Source: an uncultured Aquimarina sp. | GTDB taxonomy: Bacteria; Bacteroidota; Bacteroidia; Flavobacteriales; Flavobacteriaceae | Assembly: GCA_947497175.1 (NCBI GenBank) | Contig: CANMFM010000002.1 | Span: 248,001-312,000, forward strand | Reading direction: 5' to 3' | DNA: 64,000 nt | Shown here: positions 43,766 through 53,074 of the stretch, piece by piece | Numbering within the stretch: position 1 is the stretch's first letter | Layout of the letters: every line of letters starts with the position of its first letter | Notes under the pieces: model-generated | What the model saw: only the letters and a program-made list of their open reading frames with translations | What the model was told of the DNA's origin: nothing | Databases searched by the model: none | Program-made: the position numbers and the translations under genes

Positions 43766-46700
43766 ATGAAAACGGCAATTACACTAATTGTATTTTTGAT
43801 ACATCTTGTTGCTTTTTCTCAAGAATCACATTTCAACAATTTTATTCATTTTTCTGTTTCTGAAGGAGTATCACAAAGTACTGTTGTGGCTATAGAACAA
43901 GATCAATTTGGTCAAATGTGGATTGGTACTCGAGACGGACTTAATAAATACGATGGAGAAGAGATTACGATTTTTAGAAATAAACCTAATGATTCAATTT
44001 CTTTAAGCAATAATGATATTTTATCTTTAAAAGAAGATAGCAAGGGCTTTATCTGGATAGGAACACACAATGGACTCAATAAGTTTAATCCTAAAACAGA
44101 AATGTTTAGCAGGTACCTTTACTCTTCAGAAAAAGGTGCTGTTTCTCATTGCTCTATTCGATCTATTAAGGAAATTGGTAATGGTATAATTTGGTTAGCT
44201 TCTTCAGACGGGCTATATATCTTTGATACGAATAGTGAAGAGCTAATTCGTTATGGTAAAAATGAAAATGAGGCCACTGGTCTTCGCAGTAATCTGGTAT
44301 TAGATATTTTTCAGGATGCAGATCAAAATATCTGGCTTGGAACCTCTTCAGGACTTCATAAGGTAGTAAAATCGGATATTTATAATTTAACGTTTAAAAA
44401 ATACGGACGTGATAACATAGAGTTACCAAGGCTTTTTATTCAAAGCATAAATGAGGATAAGCATGGAAATTTGTTAATCGGGACCAAGTCAAACGGGTTA
44501 TATGTATTTAATAAGAAGACCGAAGTATTTAAACAATATCATGCTTCAAGTGCAAAAAAAGTCGCAAGTTCTGACATAAGAAGGTTAGCTTACGACAATA
44601 ATTCTAATCTATGGATCGGTACTTTTGACGGACTTTTTGTGAAAAAAAGTAATGATTCGGTTATTAAAATCATTCATCAACCGGGTAATCCTAAAAGTAT
44701 AAGTAAGAATAGTATTAAAGAAATTTTTGTCGATCGAAATGGATCTGTGTGGATAGGTACGTATTATGGAGGTGTTAATTTATGGGATGTTCATAATAAT
44801 AATTTCCATACACTTTATAGAACCAAAGGTGATCAGGCATATCATTTAGGTGTTGTAAGCTCTATGGTTGAAGATCACAAGGGTACTATGTACTTGGGTA
44901 CAGAAGGTAGCGGAATTACGGTCATAAACAACAATGGTAAAACAGATACTAAACTCACCACAGAGCTAAATAGAGAGCTATTAAATACTAATGTCAAGTC
45001 TTTATTTTTGGATAATAATAAATTATGGATTGGCACTTTAAAGAACGGAATTAAATGCTTTGACATTACAACTAAAAGTTTTGATCCCTCAATTAATCCT
45101 CAATTACGTGGGCTGTTAAAAAATCATAGTGTTTACAGCATAAAGAAGATTAAGAATTATCTCTTATTTGGAACATTTGGAAATGGAGTTGTTGTATACG
45201 ATTATACAACCAAAGGGATACGCCTGCTTCAACACAATGTGTCTGATACCACTTCTTTGACCAATAATCGGGTTCGATGCATGATTTCTGATCGACAGGA
45301 TAATTTGTGGATTGGGACAGATAAGGGAGTAAATAAAATCTCCTTAGAAAGATTAAAATCAAAAACTCCAGGACTAGATAGATATCTTTTTGAAGATGAA
45401 AATTCTTATGGTCATAACGTCTTGTGCATGTACGAAGATAAAAAAGGGCAAATTTTTATAGGTACAAAAGAAAGAGGAGTTTTAAAGTATGCTACCGGTG
45501 TCTTTAGAAAAACAGATTTAAAATTATTAAATACAAATGCCACTACCGTATACAGCATCGTGGAGGATAATAGAAGCAATCTGTGGATGAGCTGTAATCT
45601 AGGGTTGATTAAATTTAATCCGAGGATAAAAAAAACTATTGTCTTTAATCAATCCGAAGGTTTTTTGGGAAATGAATTTATTAATAATTCTTATCTAAGA
45701 GGACATAATAATAAACTTTATTTCGGGGGTGTAAAAGGAGTGTCATTTTTTGATCCAAATGATCTCAATAAAAGCAACTATACATCACGCGTCATTTTAA
45801 CAGGGATCAAAATTACCGGTAAAGAACTTGATAGAAGTATCTCTTTTGAAGATGAAAAAAACCTGGAACATGATGAGGCCTCATTTTTACTCAACTTTGC
45901 AGTGCCAAATTATATAAATACATCCGAAAATCGATATGCTTATCGATTGTTAGGGCTAAATGATGAATGGAAATTTACGAACAATCATGAAGTGGGTTAT
46001 ACCATTCAAAAACCAGGAGATTATATTTTTCAAGTAAAAGAAGCCAATAATCAAGATACTTGGGATGATGAACCTACGACCCTAAAGATTACTGTAAAGG
46101 CAGCACTTTGGAAAACACCTTTGGCATATGCAATTTATTTTGTGATTATAGTATTCGTACTTTATCAGATCTACAAAAACATGAGGACTAGATTTGAACT
46201 TGTACATAAACTAAAATCCGAACGCTTAGAGAACATTAGACAAGAAGAGATCAATACTTCTAAACTAGAGTTTTTTACCAATGTATCGCATGATTTTAGG
46301 ACACCTCTGACCTTGATTTTGGCTCCTATTCAACAACTTATCGAAAATTACCAGGGCAATAAAGAAATGTATAAGAAATTGTTGGCGATAGAACGTAATG
46401 CAGACCAGCTCTTGAAGTTAACCAATCAAGTGCTCGATTTTAGAGCTTACGAGAATAAGCATTCTAGACTGCAAGCGAAACAAGGAGATTTAATATCGTT
46501 TCTTAACGGGATATATACATCATTTCTGGAGTATGCTTCAATTGGCAATTATAATTATTCTTTTGAGTATGATGTATTGGAGTTACCAATTTTTTATGAT
46601 CCTAATAAGTTAGAAAAAGTATTTTATAATATACTTTCTAACGCATTCAAATACACTCCAAAAGGAGGGGAAATTAAGATTAAACTCTATGTTGATCATC

Positions 46701-47836
46701 ACGATGCAATTATAGAAATTTCTGATAACGGGCCGGGAATCAGTATTGAGTTTATAAATAAAATTTTCGATAGATATTATGAAATTGCAAGTGATGTAGC
46801 GTATCAAAAACACTTTAACCAAGGTAGTGGTATTGGACTTCATATTGCAAAAAAGGCAATAGAGCTGCATAAAGGTAGTATTGATGTTGAAAGTAAAGAT
46901 GGTGTAGGAACGATATTTAAAATTACGCTAAAATCAGGATGCGCACATTTAGAAGATTTTGAAATGCTTGCTGAAAACTTTTCTACAACCGAAATTTATG
47001 GGGAGAATAAACATAAGCATCTTATCGAAACGCTGAAAACAATCGAAGTAGAGCACCTTATTCAGGATGTTGATACTGATAAACCAAAAATTTTAGTCGT
47101 TGAAGATAATGATGAATTCAGAAGGTTTATAGTAGATATTTTAAAAGAATATTATATCGTAGAACAATCAGAAAATGGAGAAGAAGGTTTTAAAAAAGCA
47201 TTAAGAGTTTTTCCTGATTTAATCATAAGCGACGTTATAATGACCAAAATGGAAGGAACAGAACTTTGCTCAAAAATTAAAAATGACAGACGCACAAGCC
47301 ATGTTCCAGTAATTCTACTAACATCTCGTTCATCAATGACTTATAAGTTTGAAGGTTTAGAATCTGGGGCAGATGCCTATATAGACAAACCATTTGATAT
47401 CAAAGAGCTGTTTTTAGTAATTAAAAATTTACTTAATGCGGCAGAGAGAGTTAAACATAAGTTTACAGAAAATAATTATAGTAATGAATATGAAGCTATA
47501 GCTTCGGTTGATGAAAATCTACAAAGAAAAGCCATAAAAATTATAGAAGATAACATTGATAACCAATCTTTTGATATCCCATCCTTTAGTTCAGAATTAG
47601 GATTGAGTAGAACCATGTTATTTGTGAAAATAAAAAGCTGGACTAATTTTACTCCAAAAGAATTTATTAATTCAATACGAATGAAAAAGGCAACAGAACT
47701 TTTAGAGTTAGGTGAGTTGAGTGTCTCTGAAGTCGCGTATAGAGTAGGTTTTAAAGACCCTAAGTATTTTTCTAAAGCGTTTAAAAAATATTACAAAAAA
47801 ACCCCATCAGAATATTCAGAAAAATTCTATTCTTAG
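43766..47836 (+). CDS. hybrid two-component system sensor/regulator (HTCS) of polysaccharide genes
   Basis: The 1356-residue protein spans the inner membrane. It has a signal peptide, two beta-propellers built of Reg_prop repeats (many IWIGT-DGLN type blades, about 30-710), a Y_Y_Y domain (about 715-780), one membrane helix (about 786-806), a HisKA domain with H842 (NVSHDFRTPLT), HATPase (NILSNAFKYTPKGG, DNGPGIS, GSGIGLHIAK), a receiver with D1156 (IISDVIM) and an AraC-type helix-turn-helix (about 1275-1353). All phosphorelay residues are present. HTCS proteins bind an oligosaccharide in the periplasm and activate the linked degradation genes. Here the divergent GH5/PL14-like enzymes are the obvious targets. 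Confidence 0.95.
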   Translation: MKTAITLIVFLIHLVAFSQESHFNNFIHFSVSEGVSQSTVVAIEQDQFGQMWIGTRDGLNKYDGEEITIFRNKPNDSISLSNNDILSLKEDSKGFIWIGTHNGLNKFNPKTEMFSRYLYSSEKGAVSHCSIRSIKEIGNGIIWLASSDGLYIFDTNSEELIRYGKNENEATGLRSNLVLDIFQDADQNIWLGTSSGLHKVVKSDIYNLTFKKYGRDNIELPRLFIQSINEDKHGNLLIGTKSNGLYVFNKKTEVFKQYHASSAKKVASSDIRRLAYDNNSNLWIGTFDGLFVKKSNDSVIKIIHQPGNPKSISKNSIKEIFVDRNGSVWIGTYYGGVNLWDVHNNNFHTLYRTKGDQAYHLGVVSSMVEDHKGTMYLGTEGSGITVINNNGKTDTKLTTELNRELLNTNVKSLFLDNNKLWIGTLKNGIKCFDITTKSFDPSINPQLRGLLKNHSVYSIKKIKNYLLFGTFGNGVVVYDYTTKGIRLLQHNVSDTTSLTNNRVRCMISDRQDNLWIGTDKGVNKISLERLKSKTPGLDRYLFEDENSYGHNVLCMYEDKKGQIFIGTKERGVLKYATGVFRKTDLKLLNTNATTVYSIVEDNRSNLWMSCNLGLIKFNPRIKKTIVFNQSEGFLGNEFINNSYLRGHNNKLYFGGVKGVSFFDPNDLNKSNYTSRVILTGIKITGKELDRSISFEDEKNLEHDEASFLLNFAVPNYINTSENRYAYRLLGLNDEWKFTNNHEVGYTIQKPGDYIFQVKEANNQDTWDDEPTTLKITVKAALWKTPLAYAIYFVIIVFVLYQIYKNMRTRFELVHKLKSERLENIRQEEINTSKLEFFTNVSHDFRTPLTLILAPIQQLIENYQGNKEMYKKLLAIERNADQLLKLTNQVLDFRAYENKHSRLQAKQGDLISFLNGIYTSFLEYASIGNYNYSFEYDVLELPIFYDPNKLEKVFYNILSNAFKYTPKGGEIKIKLYVDHHDAIIEISDNGPGISIEFINKIFDRYYEIASDVAYQKHFNQGSGIGLHIAKKAIELHKGSIDVESKDGVGTIFKITLKSGCAHLEDFEMLAENFSTTEIYGENKHKHLIETLKTIEVEHLIQDVDTDKPKILVVEDNDEFRRFIVDILKEYYIVEQSENGEEGFKKALRVFPDLIISDVIMTKMEGTELCSKIKNDRRTSHVPVILLTSRSSMTYKFEGLESGADAYIDKPFDIKELFLVIKNLLNAAERVKHKFTENNYSNEYEAIASVDENLQRKAIKIIEDNIDNQSFDIPSFSSELGLSRTMLFVKIKSWTNFTPKEFINSIRMKKATELLELGELSVSEVAYRVGFKDPKYFSKAFKKYYKKTPSEYSEKFYS

Positions 47837-48018
47837 CATAAAACCATAATTTTAGCGATTAGCTATCAAAGAAATTCTTAAACCCGGTCTGTTTACTTAT
47901 GTATTGAGTTTTGGCAGGGTTTTTGTTTTATTCGAATTCAGTAAATAAAATAACATTCAACACCTTTTTGAAAGGTCAATTTGGTAAAAATATATCCATG
48001 AACAGAAGTTTTATTTAC

Positions 48019-48067
48019 TACTTTTATAAAAAGTAAATCTATCCTAGCTGAGTTTTGAAAACAGCTA
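48019..48067 (+). repeat. two short hairpins upstream of the 48109 gene
   Basis: TACTTTT/AAAAGTA (48019-48035, 3-base loop) and TAGCTG/CAGCTA (48045-48067) lie in the 272 bases between the HTCS gene and the exported protein gene. Neither has a good T run. They may belong to the leader of the 48109 gene. Confidence 0.35.
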
Positions 48068-48108
48068 AGGAAGTTATAATTTTAACCCCCATAAATTAAC
48101 CTATACTT

Positions 48109-48726
48109 ATGTACACAGTAAATTTTAAAAATACGAAGAAACTCTTTTTTATACTTTTAGTTTTATGCTTTTCCTTAAATACTCAAGCACAAAATGATCA
48201 AATTTCTATCCAATCTATTAGCGATCAGGAGTTTGCTGTAAATAGTATTAATGGAATCCCATTTACAGTAGTCCTTGAAGAAAGTAATAATGATGGACAA
48301 TATCATTTACCAAGTGGAGGTAGTGTTACTTTTAAAACTGCAGATATGATTGGTAAAAGAAGCACGTTACGTATTATTTTTGAAGAAGAAATGTATCACT
48401 CTCTAGAAGATAAACTCATAGAGCAATATGATGCTGATGTTGAATGGATTACATCTTCTCTTGAAATTAAAGAAAGCGACTTAAAAATGTTTCCTACCCG
48501 ACCGGTTTTTACAGATGCCGCTTTAGAAAAGTTAAAGCAAAGAGTATTTCAATATACCACAACTGATCGAAAAGAAGAGTATTTTAATGAGTGGATAGAA
48601 AAAATAAATTATTCTGTGGGGGCTGTAAATTTTTTCAGAGAGTTGTATGCAGCATCTAATGGAGAAAACAATGAGCAGCGTCATAATTTTCTACCAATCA
48701 ATATTCATCAAGAACTTCATAAATAA
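48109..48726 (+). CDS. exported protein of unknown function
   Basis: The 205-residue protein has a signal peptide (KLFFILLVLCFSLNTQAQ, cleavage near 27). The mature part has a short beta-rich first half (ISIQSISDQEFAVNSINGIP; HLPSGGSVTFKTADMIGKRS) and a charged helical second half (LEKLKQRVFQYTTTDRKEEY; INYSVGAVNFFRELYAA). I do not recognise a domain. There are no cysteines, no T9SS tail and no lipobox, so it is probably soluble in the periplasm. It lies downstream of the HTCS on the same strand, 272 bases away; a link to polysaccharide use is possible but not shown. Confidence 0.75.
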   Translation: MYTVNFKNTKKLFFILLVLCFSLNTQAQNDQISIQSISDQEFAVNSINGIPFTVVLEESNNDGQYHLPSGGSVTFKTADMIGKRSTLRIIFEEEMYHSLEDKLIEQYDADVEWITSSLEIKESDLKMFPTRPVFTDAALEKLKQRVFQYTTTDRKEEYFNEWIEKINYSVGAVNFFRELYAASNGENNEQRHNFLPINIHQELHK

Positions 48727-48734
48727 TTCGAGTT

Positions 48735-48828
48735 CGAGTGACTCGCCCTTAGTAAAAGTGTATCGAGCTCTTGGTAAAGTTTAGGATGACAAGGTATTTC
48801 TAATAAAACCTTTTCTCGATACTCTTTT
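48735..48828. repeat. palindromic intergenic repeat-like element
   Basis: The palindrome CGAGTGACTCG is followed by AAAAGTGTATCGAG (48754-48767), which is matched in inverse at 48815-48828 (CTCGATACTCTTTT) with 13 of 14 positions complementary. TATCGAG / CTCGATA palindromes beside a TTCGAGT motif resemble the short interspersed palindromic repeats found after genes in many Flavobacteriaceae. Only this copy is seen in the window. Confidence 0.5.
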
Positions 48829-48921
48829 GTCTGATTTCAAAAAAATCTCTTGTATTGCCCTGTTTGGATTATTTTTGTCCTCATGTCGTCCTCGTGGCAA
48901 ATGAAAATGTGCACATAAAAA

Positions 48922-48947
48922 AAATAGAATAGTATTTTATTCTATTT
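48922..48947. terminator. possible bidirectional hairpin (AAATAGAATA arms)
   Basis: A perfect 10-base stem (AAATAGAATA / TATTCTATTT) with a 6-base loop is preceded by an A run, so on the minus strand it is followed by T residues. It could terminate minus-strand transcription from the receptor gene, although it is 250 bases beyond the stop codon. All pairs but two are A-T, so it is weak. Confidence 0.4.
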
Positions 48948-49193
48948 GTTTCTGTATAGCACAAGAAAAAGTTCTACTGATAATGCCATTGTGCAAAGGT
49001 ATTTCATAATGAAGCTTCGGAAGGTTTCTCTTCTGGACTTGTCGTAGAAAAATTATAAAACGGACTGAAAGAATTCAGAATCTGAGATAGGAATACTATC
49101 TTTTGATGATGATGATTTTTTTGTTGTATATAGTTTAGAAACTTATGTAAAGATCAATTGAATAAAACTCTTTAAAACGTAAGATTTTCTAAT

Positions 49194-51557
49194 TTATCTT
49201 CTTCTCCCAGAATAGGTCATTGCTTCGCCTTTACCAAAGCCGTAGCTCAAACCAAAGGTGAAAAAACGTCCTCGTAGGCCAAAATCATACGTCTCGAATG
49301 TAGGTTGTGTTACAAAACGTTCTCTAATTCTCGATGCAAATACATCGCGTACACCCAAATTAACTACTACTTTACCCTTTATAATTTTCTTACGCATTCC
49401 CAGGTCCATAAATGCAAAACCACTTTGCTTACCTTGTATAGTTTCAAAACCAGAACGATAGTTTCCGTTAAGCTCTAAATCAATATCGGCGGGCAAGTCA
49501 ATTTTTGAACCCAATCGGGTAGACCATTGGTTTCCTTGAAAATCGAAAACCTGATCTTCAAAATTTCCTTTTCGATCAAAATAACTATAATTAAAATCCC
49601 CGGTAAAAGTTATCCATTTGATAGGGCTGTACTTTGCATTGGTCTCTAAACCAACAGACGAATTTGTTCCGATATTTTCAGGTGTAGTAAACGTTACATT
49701 ATCTATAAAAGTTGATACACGTTCTACCACTTCAGTTGTATAGCGATGGTAAATACTAGAGCTTACACTGGCTTTTCCTATTTTATAGATACTTGTTAGT
49801 TCGTATGACTGTGTAAATTCGGGCTGCAGGTTTGGATTACCTGTTCGAATGTTAAAGTTGTTCCGGATGTTAAAAAAGGGATTCAAATCCCAAAGCCTTG
49901 GCCTGAAAATACGTTTCGAGTAGCCCGCTTGCAGTGAAACTTTTTCGTTAAATTTATAAGAAGCGTGCATACTTGGAAAAAAATTAGTAAAATTCTGTGA
50001 ATTGGTATCGTTGGTATTTCTCAATACGGTTTGTAAGTCGGTATTTTCAACTCTTAACCCTGCTTTTATCCCCCAATTGTCGTTTTCATAAGCTCCTGTT
50101 GCATATATTCCCAATACTTTTTGATTCCATTCAAAATCATTAGTAAGGGCTTCGTTAACCTCAAATACGCCATTTACCAGGTCACGTACTTCAAAATCAT
50201 TACCCACATCATTTATTACATACTGAACTCCTGTTTCTAAGGTGTATTCTTTGGTAATTGGGTTTATATAATCAGCTTTGAAGGTAAAATCTGCCTGTTG
50301 GAAATTAGTAGCGGTTCGTTGGTTATTATCTACGTTTTCACCTTCGAGTGTGGTATCGGTAAAAAGCGAAGACTGGTCTTTACCGAAGAAACTACCCAAA
50401 GCACTAAATTGAAAAGTATGATCTTCATTATCTTTAAATTGCTTTTTCCAATTAAATTCATACTGCCATTTGGGATTGGTGGCATCGGTAATCTCATCAC
50501 GTATCCATCGAGATAGTAAGGTATTATTGGCATCAAAAAAACGAAAATTTGTTTCAGAAGGTTGATCTTCAATTTCGTAAGCAAAATTTCCTGAGAGTGT
50601 GAAAACGTTATATTGATTTAAGTGATAATCTGTTCCCAGGGTGATGTTGAAAAAGGTCTCATTTCTGAAATTTTCTCCCTCACTAAATATGACTTCGTTG
50701 TTGATTAAGTTTCGATTACTCGCTTCATTATCGCGAGGTAAAGAACGGTAACCAACACCCATTTGGGTAAACAAATTAAATTTCTCTTGTCTGCGGTTAA
50801 GGCTAACTCCTATACTATGATTATCTGGCAAACCGGTGTTAACAGAAATAGAGCCATTCCAACCTTCTTTTTCTTCTTTTTTCAGGATGATATTTAAAAT
50901 ACCAGAAGTACCTGAAGCTTCATATTTTGCAGAAGGATTTGTGATCACCTCGATACTCTCAATCATATCTGCGGTGATTGTTCCCAGAGCATTATTGGAT
51001 TCATCGGCTAACACAGAGGGCTTGCCATTAATTAGGATTTGTACTCCACTGCTTCCTCGTAAACTTATTTCTCCTTCTATATTTACATTAACCGAAGGTA
51101 CATTGTTGAGCACCTCCAACGCACTGGCCCCAGTGGTACTAAGGTCTTTTCCTACATTAAAAACACGTTTGTCTAGCTTAAACTCAGTTTTAGAAACTTC
51201 ACCTCTTACAACTACTTCATCCAAGGTTTGGTTATCTTGAAAAAGTTTAATAACCCCCAACTTAATTTGATCTTCTTTTAGTTCAAAATCCTTTAATTGA
51301 ATTGTCTTAAATCCAATAAAACTGATCTCAATGTAAAAGTCTTTTTTTGAAGTTTTAATGTTGAATTTTCCAGTATCATCAGTAGTTGTTCCGGTAACTA
51401 CAGAATCAGAATAAAGATCCTTCAACACTATTGTTGCATAGGGTATTTTTGTTCCTGCTTCAGCTTCAATTAGAGAACCTGAAATGCTTATTTCACTGTC
51501 TTGAGCCCAGGTGCAAACTGTAAATAGTGAAATAACTAAAAGGAATTTAATCTTCAT
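49194..51557 (-). CDS. outer-membrane beta-barrel TonB-dependent receptor family protein
   Basis: The 787-residue protein has a signal peptide (KFLLVISLFTVCTWAQ), a carboxypeptidase-regulatory-like domain (about 22-105), a TonB plug-like domain (about 115-235; VQILINGKPSVL, IESIEVITNPSAKYEASG) and an outer-membrane beta-barrel of the OMP_b-brl_3 type (about 370 to the end, RFFTFGLSYGFGKGEAMTY). This CarboxypepD_reg/OMP_b-brl_3 class is widespread in Bacteroidota, usually without SusD, and its substrates are largely unknown. It stands alone on the minus strand; a leader hairpin lies 73 bases upstream of its start. Confidence 0.9.
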   Translation of the reverse strand: MKIKFLLVISLFTVCTWAQDSEISISGSLIEAEAGTKIPYATIVLKDLYSDSVVTGTTTDDTGKFNIKTSKKDFYIEISFIGFKTIQLKDFELKEDQIKLGVIKLFQDNQTLDEVVVRGEVSKTEFKLDKRVFNVGKDLSTTGASALEVLNNVPSVNVNIEGEISLRGSSGVQILINGKPSVLADESNNALGTITADMIESIEVITNPSAKYEASGTSGILNIILKKEEKEGWNGSISVNTGLPDNHSIGVSLNRRQEKFNLFTQMGVGYRSLPRDNEASNRNLINNEVIFSEGENFRNETFFNITLGTDYHLNQYNVFTLSGNFAYEIEDQPSETNFRFFDANNTLLSRWIRDEITDATNPKWQYEFNWKKQFKDNEDHTFQFSALGSFFGKDQSSLFTDTTLEGENVDNNQRTATNFQQADFTFKADYINPITKEYTLETGVQYVINDVGNDFEVRDLVNGVFEVNEALTNDFEWNQKVLGIYATGAYENDNWGIKAGLRVENTDLQTVLRNTNDTNSQNFTNFFPSMHASYKFNEKVSLQAGYSKRIFRPRLWDLNPFFNIRNNFNIRTGNPNLQPEFTQSYELTSIYKIGKASVSSSIYHRYTTEVVERVSTFIDNVTFTTPENIGTNSSVGLETNAKYSPIKWITFTGDFNYSYFDRKGNFEDQVFDFQGNQWSTRLGSKIDLPADIDLELNGNYRSGFETIQGKQSGFAFMDLGMRKKIIKGKVVVNLGVRDVFASRIRERFVTQPTFETYDFGLRGRFFTFGLSYGFGKGEAMTYSGRRR

Positions 51558-51629
51558 GGTACGACTTTATAACTTCAAAATCTAAAGAAAAGAAGTAAAA
51601 TGGAGTTATTGAAATTTTCTTTGTTAAAC

Positions 51630-51650
51630 AACTCTAAACACCTTAGAGTT
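51630..51650 (-). promoter_or_regulatory. perfect 8-base hairpin in the receptor leader
   Basis: AACTCTAA and TTAGAGTT surround a 5-base loop, 73 bases before the receptor start codon. It may be an operator or a leader RNA structure. Confidence 0.4.
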
Positions 51651-51925
51651 TAATAGATTTTTGCAACAGTTTAGTCGTTAACGTATCTATTAAACAGTTG
51701 TTATTCTTTACTGTGTATATGCTCTAATAATTTTAAAATATGAGTAGAATAGAATCTAGAAGATCTCAAATGACAAAAAGTACCAGAAAAATCGGACTTT
51801 GAAATATATTCTAGCCATAAGATGTTTTTGAAGCCGTTTTATTTTTTAATGCTCAAAACGTGTTAACATAAGGTTTTTGTGGTATACATATATAATACTA
51901 TATTGCAGAAAAACCAGAAGTTTAT

Positions 51926-51947
51926 GATGATTTCATTTGAAATCATC
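51926..51947 (+). promoter_or_regulatory. perfect 9-base hairpin just before nitronate monooxygenase
   Basis: GATGATTTC and GAAATCATC surround the 4-base loop ATTT, ending 21 bases before the ATG at 51969. The exact symmetry and position suggest a repressor operator or a translation-control hairpin. Confidence 0.5.
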
Positions 51948-51968
51948 TCTTAACCTATAAATTATAGC

Positions 51969-52946
51969 ATGAGTAAAGCATCCTTTATAAAAGAATTAAC
52001 GTTGCCCGCAGTAGCAGCACCGATGTTTTTAATATCAGGACCTCAATTAGTTATTGAGTGTTGTAAGAGTGGAATTGTAGGAACTTTTCCGGCATTAAAT
52101 CAACGAACTTCTGAGGGGTTTGAAGAATGGCTTATCGAGATTAAAAAGGCACTTTCAGATTTTGAAAAAGAAACCGGTAAAAAAGCAGCACCATTTGGTG
52201 TTAACCTGATTGTTCATCATTCAAATCCAAGATTAAAAGCCGATCTGGCCTTGTGTGTTAAACATAAAGTTCCATTAATTATTACCTCTTTGGGTGCTGT
52301 GTCAGAATTGGTAGATACGATTCATAGCTACGGAGGATTGGTATTTCATGATGTTATCAAAAAACGTCATGCAGAAAAAGCAAGCGAAGCCGGAGTAGAC
52401 GGATTAATTCTTGTTGCCGCTGGAGCAGGAGGGCATGCAGGTACCATAAATCCCATGCCATTGGTTTCAGAAATTAAAAAATTCTTTAAGAAAACCATCT
52501 TACTTTCAGGTTGTATCTCCTCAGGTAGAGATATAGCTTCAGCTATGCAAATGGGAGCCGATTTGGCATATATGGGAACTCGTTTCATTAATACACAAGA
52601 AAGTAAAGCGCCAAAAGCCTATAGAGATATGATCATAGATTGTGGCGCAAGTGATATTGTGTATACAGCAGCTGTCTCAGGGGTTCATGCAAATTTTTTA
52701 GGCCCAAGTCTAAAGGCTATGGGTATCACAGAAGAAATGTTAGCAAGAAAGAAAAAGGTTGATTTTGGAGAAGAATTAACAGTCAATGAAAATGAAGCAA
52801 AGGCCTGGGCAACCATCTGGTCTGCGGGGCAGGGAGTTGCAACGATAAGTAATTCTCCTAGCGTACATGATTTGGTATCTGAGTTAAAAACTGAGTTTAA
52901 AACAGCGATTAAAGAGCAATATGCATTATTGAACGTTTATAAGTAA
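51969..52946 (+). CDS. nitronate monooxygenase / NAD(P)H-dependent flavin oxidoreductase
   Basis: The 325-residue flavoprotein is a TIM barrel of the 2-nitropropane dioxygenase family: LTLPAVAAPMFLISGPQLV start, PFGVNLIVHH, DGLILVAAGAGGHAG (FMN phosphate region with the catalytic-type histidine) and GADLAYMGTRFINTQES. It oxidises nitronates or acts as an FMN-dependent reductase or dioxygenase, in the cytoplasm. It stands alone and has a perfect hairpin 21 bases upstream of its start. Some homologues annotated this way are enoyl reductases; the present context does not help to choose. Confidence 0.88.
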   Translation: MSKASFIKELTLPAVAAPMFLISGPQLVIECCKSGIVGTFPALNQRTSEGFEEWLIEIKKALSDFEKETGKKAAPFGVNLIVHHSNPRLKADLALCVKHKVPLIITSLGAVSELVDTIHSYGGLVFHDVIKKRHAEKASEAGVDGLILVAAGAGGHAGTINPMPLVSEIKKFFKKTILLSGCISSGRDIASAMQMGADLAYMGTRFINTQESKAPKAYRDMIIDCGASDIVYTAAVSGVHANFLGPSLKAMGITEEMLARKKKVDFGEELTVNENEAKAWATIWSAGQGVATISNSPSVHDLVSELKTEFKTAIKEQYALLNVYK

Positions 52947-52966
52947 TAAGATTCAAAATAGAAGGA

Positions 52967-53074
52967 TGTACTTAAAATTATTATAAATTGTGATGATAAA
53001 GGTGTTGTTTTAGCCCTAAAGACGTCTCAGTCGTTCGTTACACCTTCTTTGTAATTCATATTGTTTTAAGTACA
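52967..53074. repeat. nested inverted-repeat element between convergent genes
   Basis: The outer arms TGTACTTAAAA (52967-52977) and TTTTAAGTACA (53064-53074) are exact inverted copies; the inner arms AAGGTGT (52999-53005) and ACACCTT (53040-53046) are also exact. The right outer arm overlaps the stop codon of the SRPBCC gene. It could be a large transcription stop between convergent genes or a mobile palindromic repeat. Confidence 0.5.

Larger units (their letters stand above)
48727..49193. other. gene-free region with inverted repeats and possible gene remnant
   Basis: Between two convergent genes, 467 bases hold a CGAGTGACTCG palindrome (48735-48745), a long-spaced inverted repeat (48754-48828), a hairpin (48922-48947), and a stretch (about 48966-49085) that reads as peptide-like sequence interrupted by stops and a frame change. 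No intact gene is seen. Confidence 0.6.
51558..51968. other. divergent intergenic region with two hairpins
   Basis: The 411 bases between the minus-strand receptor and the plus-strand monooxygenase contain two perfect hairpins, one near each gene start (51630-51650 and 51926-51947), and no gene. No TAnnTTTG box was found. Confidence 0.6.

Noticed and set aside
47837..47935. AAACCC...GGGTTT pairing after the HTCS gene considered as a terminator
   Set aside because: The stem is only 6 bases with a loop of more than 25 bases; not convincing although T residues follow.
49101..49113. GATGATGATGATT triplet run considered as a microsatellite of interest
   Set aside because: It has only four units in non-coding DNA; no frame or promoter effect is evident.
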